From Bacteroidetes bacterium HGW-Bacteroidetes-12 (GTDB taxonomy: Bacteria; Bacteroidota; Bacteroidia; Flavobacteriales_E; Vicingaceae): a stretch of 14,415 nucleotides of DNA. The stretch spans positions 1-14,415 of the forward strand of contig PHDR01000025.1 in NCBI GenBank assembly GCA_002841035.1. Reading direction: 5' to 3'. The notes under the pieces are model-generated. The model ran no database searches. It was not told the origin of the DNA and saw only the letters and a program-made list of their open reading frames with translations. The position numbers and the translations under genes are program-made. How positions within the stretch are numbered: the first letter of the stretch is position 1; the number at the start of each line of letters is the position of its first letter. Below are positions 12,060 to 14,415 of this stretch, piece after piece.

Positions 12060-13523
12060 TCATTTCATATTTTTCAATTCTCTATCTAACACTTGTTGTA
12101 ATAATTCTGCATCGAGTTTTTTTGCAATAAAAATTTTGTCTTTATCTAACAAATACACTTGAGGCGTTGTAAAAACATCATAAGTTGAGCTGTAATTTAA
12201 ACTTTTTAAATCAGTTACCCCACTTAATACATATTCTGTTGCTTTTTTCTGGTCTTCATAAACATCTTTGGGTACTGCTACATTAATAAAGTCTAATTTG
12301 TTTTCTCGGATAAATTTTTTCCAAGCATCGTTGTGGTCTGAACTCACCGCATACACAATAACATTTTTGTCTTTTATCGTTTCATAGTATGCTGCAATTT
12401 TTGGTAACTCCTTTTTGCAATGACCACATTCAGGATCCCAAAAAATTAGAATAGTATAGGCTGCTTTTTGTTCATGCATATTAACCCAGTTTTTGCTAGC
12501 CGTATCCATTAATGTTAAATTAATTGATTTTTTGCCAAGAAGAAGGGGATAAATTTTAGTAGCCCGTTCTTGCACTTTTTCAATGGTAGTAGAATCTGCC
12601 CAATAAGCTTGTTCGTGTGTATAATATTTTAAGGCAATATGAGCAAAAACAGCATCCATGCCCATAATTTTAGATTTTTCGTAATAATTAATAAGGTAAT
12701 GCACTGAGTATTTAAAAATTTCTTTGTTGGCTTTTGATTTTTCTATCACAAAATCTACATCAGTAATAATTGAATCAGGATGAGGATAAACTATGCTTTT
12801 AAAATATTTTTCTAATTTATTGTGATATAAAGGACTTCTAATAAGTCGTTCATCAGCAAAATCTAGTTCATCAAAGAAATGTTTTTTATAGTAATTATAA
12901 CGTAAAACACGTAGCAACGAGTCGTTTTTAACTTCATTAAATTCGGTTGTTTCAGGTTCTTTCATGGCTTTGAAAATTGAAGCAACAAAAGTTGTTGGGT
13001 GTTTTTCTATGATAGATATTCGGTATTTTTTAATGTCATTTTCAATGTCGTTGAGTTGTTTTTCAATTTCTTTTTTTTCGGCTTCGGAAGTATTTTCATT
13101 ACTGTGTTTTTCACGCAAAGCAGTTGCATTTTCTTGAAGATTTTCTATATATAGGAGGTGTTCTAAAAACAATTTATTTTCTTCCGATTTCTTCACAACC
13201 ATATGTTTGACAAAGTGAATGGTATCGGTTTCAATATCGATAACAGGCTCATCAACTAAGATTTCAAATAACACTTTCCCTCCTGAGTAAACACCGTAAA
13301 TTCCACTTTCGAGTTGCGATTTTTTACCAGTAAAATGAACAACCCCATTGTTATCAAAATGAGCAGTATCTTTATAAAAACGTTGGTTTCCAAAATAGCT
13401 AATTAAAAAGCAATCAGCATCTTTCATTCCCTTAATTTTTAGTTTAATAGAGTAATCACTTTTCTGACTAAAAATTGGATTAAATAGTCCTGTAATAAAC
13501 AATAGAATTAGTATTTTCTTCAT
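12060..13523 (-). CDS. TlpA-like thiol-disulfide protein with DUF4369-type N-terminus
   Basis: A 487-residue exported protein. Residues 1-19 form a signal peptide (MKKILILLFITGLFNPIFSQ) ending in the FSQ cut site common in Bacteroidota. Residues about 22-105 look like a DUF4369 beta-domain (YSIKLKIKGMKDADCFLISYF). The middle (about 110-320) is helical and charged, with a coiled-coil-like run near 130-170, resembling DUF5106-type regions. The C-terminal thioredoxin domain (about 330-487) has the CGHC active site (Cys366, Cys369) in ILIFWDPECGHCKKELPKI. It probably handles disulfides in the periplasm. I chose ATG at 13521-13523; a TTG four codons upstream also opens the frame but gives a poorer signal peptide start. 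A promoter match lies 26 bases upstream. Confidence 0.87.
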   Translation of the reverse strand: MKKILILLFITGLFNPIFSQKSDYSIKLKIKGMKDADCFLISYFGNQRFYKDTAHFDNNGVVHFTGKKSQLESGIYGVYSGGKVLFEILVDEPVIDIETDTIHFVKHMVVKKSEENKLFLEHLLYIENLQENATALREKHSNENTSEAEKKEIEKQLNDIENDIKKYRISIIEKHPTTFVASIFKAMKEPETTEFNEVKNDSLLRVLRYNYYKKHFFDELDFADERLIRSPLYHNKLEKYFKSIVYPHPDSIITDVDFVIEKSKANKEIFKYSVHYLINYYEKSKIMGMDAVFAHIALKYYTHEQAYWADSTTIEKVQERATKIYPLLLGKKSINLTLMDTASKNWVNMHEQKAAYTILIFWDPECGHCKKELPKIAAYYETIKDKNVIVYAVSSDHNDAWKKFIRENKLDFINVAVPKDVYEDQKKATEYVLSGVTDLKSLNYSSTYDVFTTPQVYLLDKDKIFIAKKLDAELLQQVLDRELKNMK

Positions 13524-13548
13524 AATTTTGAACAATTAAAATTAGCTT

Positions 13549-13579
13549 CAAATTTAGTATTTAATTTAACCTATTTAAA
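13549..13579 (-). promoter_or_regulatory. Candidate promoter of the TlpA-like gene
   Basis: On the minus strand TAAATTTG (13549-13556) exactly fits the -7 consensus TAnnTTTG, and TTTA (13576-13579) lies 19 bases upstream where TTTG is expected, so three of four -33 bases match. The -7 element is about 26 bases from the ATG, which suits a short leader. Confidence 0.45.
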
Positions 13580-13586
13580 GGGTTAA
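13566..13586. promoter_or_regulatory. Inverted repeat between the divergent genes
   Basis: TTAACC (13566-13571) and GGTTAA (13581-13586) form an inverted repeat with a 9-base spacer. It overlaps the putative -33 box of the TlpA-like gene and lies 23 bases before the hydrolase GTG, so it could be an operator shared by the two divergent genes. It could also be chance in AT-rich DNA. Confidence 0.3.
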
Positions 13587-13608
13587 TTTCTTTTAACAAA
13601 CTTTTAAC

Positions 13609-14406
13609 GTGCCAAAATATTTAATTTACATATCTATTATAGTGCCATCGATATTAATATGTTTGGGAGTTGTTCTTTATTTGTTTCAAGAAAAGTTGAT
13701 TTTTTACCCTGATAAATTATCAGAGAAGCATATTTTTAAATTTAATCAGCCGTTTAAAGAGCATTTTATTAATACACCCGATGGAGAAAAAATTAATACA
13801 CTTCATTTTACGGTTGAAAACCCAAAAGGCATTGTATTTTATCATCATGGTAACGCAGGCAGTTTAGAGTATTGGGGGCAGAGGGCAATAGATTTTACTA
13901 AAAGAGGATATGATGTTTTCATGTATGATTATCGAGGTTTCGGTAAAAGTACTGGTAAAATAAAAAATGAAAAAATGCTTTACAAAGATGCCTTATTGAT
14001 TTATAAATTTTTATCAAAAGGGTATAAAAGCAATCAGATTATATTTTATGGAATTTCGCTAGGTTCTGGAATTGCAGTGAAATTAGCACATGAAATTGCT
14101 CCAAAAAAATTAATTTTAGAAACACCTTATTTTAATTTTTATGATGTATCTAAATATCATTATCCTTATTTACCTAATTCAATTTTGTTGCATTATCAGT
14201 TTAAAACAAACAAGTGGTTGCCCGAAATTCAAGAGCCGATTCATTTAATACATGGAACTGAAGATGAAACTGTTCCTTATTTTATGGCTGTGGAATTAGA
14301 AAAATTAGGAGCTCATATTGATTTGTGCACTATAAAAAATGGATCACACAATAACCTTAGCTCCTTTGCTAAATATCAAGAATATTTAAATGAGATTTTA
14401 AATTAA
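13609..14406 (+). CDS. Membrane-anchored alpha/beta hydrolase
   Basis: A 265-residue serine hydrolase. The N-terminus (about 4-26) is a hydrophobic segment that likely anchors it in the membrane. The fold then shows the oxyanion region YHHGNAGS (78-85), DYRGFGKS (107-114), the nucleophile elbow GISLGSG with Ser150, the acid Asp219 in HGTEDETVP and the base His247 in GSHNN, a complete triad. It resembles the ABHD17/YfhR (Bem46-like) group of esterase-type hydrolases; the substrate is unknown. The start is GTG at 13609-13611; this keeps the hydrophobic segment, and no ATG is near. It is divergent from the TlpA-like gene across 85 bases. The gene is complete, with stop TAA at 14404-14406. Confidence 0.9.
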   Translation: MPKYLIYISIIVPSILICLGVVLYLFQEKLIFYPDKLSEKHIFKFNQPFKEHFINTPDGEKINTLHFTVENPKGIVFYHHGNAGSLEYWGQRAIDFTKRGYDVFMYDYRGFGKSTGKIKNEKMLYKDALLIYKFLSKGYKSNQIIFYGISLGSGIAVKLAHEIAPKKLILETPYFNFYDVSKYHYPYLPNSILLHYQFKTNKWLPEIQEPIHLIHGTEDETVPYFMAVELEKLGAHIDLCTIKNGSHNNLSSFAKYQEYLNEILN

Positions 14407-14415
14407 ATTAAATTT

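Noticed and set aside
13524..13535. TTG start four codons upstream for the TlpA-like protein
   Set aside because: The ATG at 13521-13523 gives a standard MKK signal peptide and sits at a better distance from the predicted promoter.

Overview
The window looks like a chromosomal segment of an AT-rich member of the Bacteroidota, probably Flavobacteriia-like. The reasons are the low G+C, the scarcity of Shine-Dalgarno sites, matches to the Bacteroidota promoter consensus (TAnnTTTG at -7), a TlpA-like thiol-disulfide protein with a DUF4369-type N-terminus, and short dispersed palindromes of a kind common in these genomes. No rRNA, tRNA, insertion sequence, CRISPR array or phage gene was seen.

Layout. 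At the left end a sigma-70-family (ECF-like) factor reads rightward (51-638) and converges on a leftward gene block, with a compact multi-hairpin element (641-787) between them. All genes from 786 to 13523 are on the minus strand. In transcription order they are: TlpA-like protein, SCO1/SenC protein (TTG start), small Lys-rich lipoprotein, thiolase, SH3-NlpC/P60 peptidase, UDP-glucuronate decarboxylase, WbpD-like acetyltransferase, WbpB-like oxidoreductase, TviB/WbpO-like UDP-sugar dehydrogenase, dTDP-glucose 4,6-dehydratase, WbpP-like UDP-GlcNAc 4-epimerase, a MazE/MazF toxin-antitoxin pair and a CpsB/YwqE-type PHP phosphatase (TTG start). A divergent alpha/beta hydrolase (GTG start) closes the right end.

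The core (2183-8535) supplies nucleotide sugars for a surface polysaccharide. The dehydrogenase, WbpB and WbpD provide three of the four enzymes that turn UDP-GlcNAc into UDP-GlcNAc3NAcA; the aminotransferase (WbpE) is absent. RfbB makes the dTDP-4-keto-6-deoxyglucose precursor, UXS makes UDP-xylose and the WbpP homologue interconverts UDP-GlcNAc and UDP-GalNAc. No glycosyltransferase, flippase, polymerase, Wza or Wzc is present, so this is one part of a larger or dispersed locus. The CpsB-type phosphatase would normally act on a Wzc-like tyrosine kinase and so fits the theme.

The most unusual structure lies between the genes. Five successive intergenic gaps (3173-3265, 4343-4473, 5770-5871, 8536-8629, 9422-9530) hold short tandem repeats of 7, 8 or 9 bp in a similar order. 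Four have T/G-rich units (minus strand) beside the upstream stop codon; all five have ACTTT-type units running up to or near the downstream start codon. The purest array is six perfect 9-mers in front of the UXS gene. A related period-7 array lies inside rfbB itself, where gain or loss of one unit would shift the frame. These repeats are the main candidates for an undescribed expression-tuning or phase-variation mechanism, although neutral slippage is an equally simple explanation.
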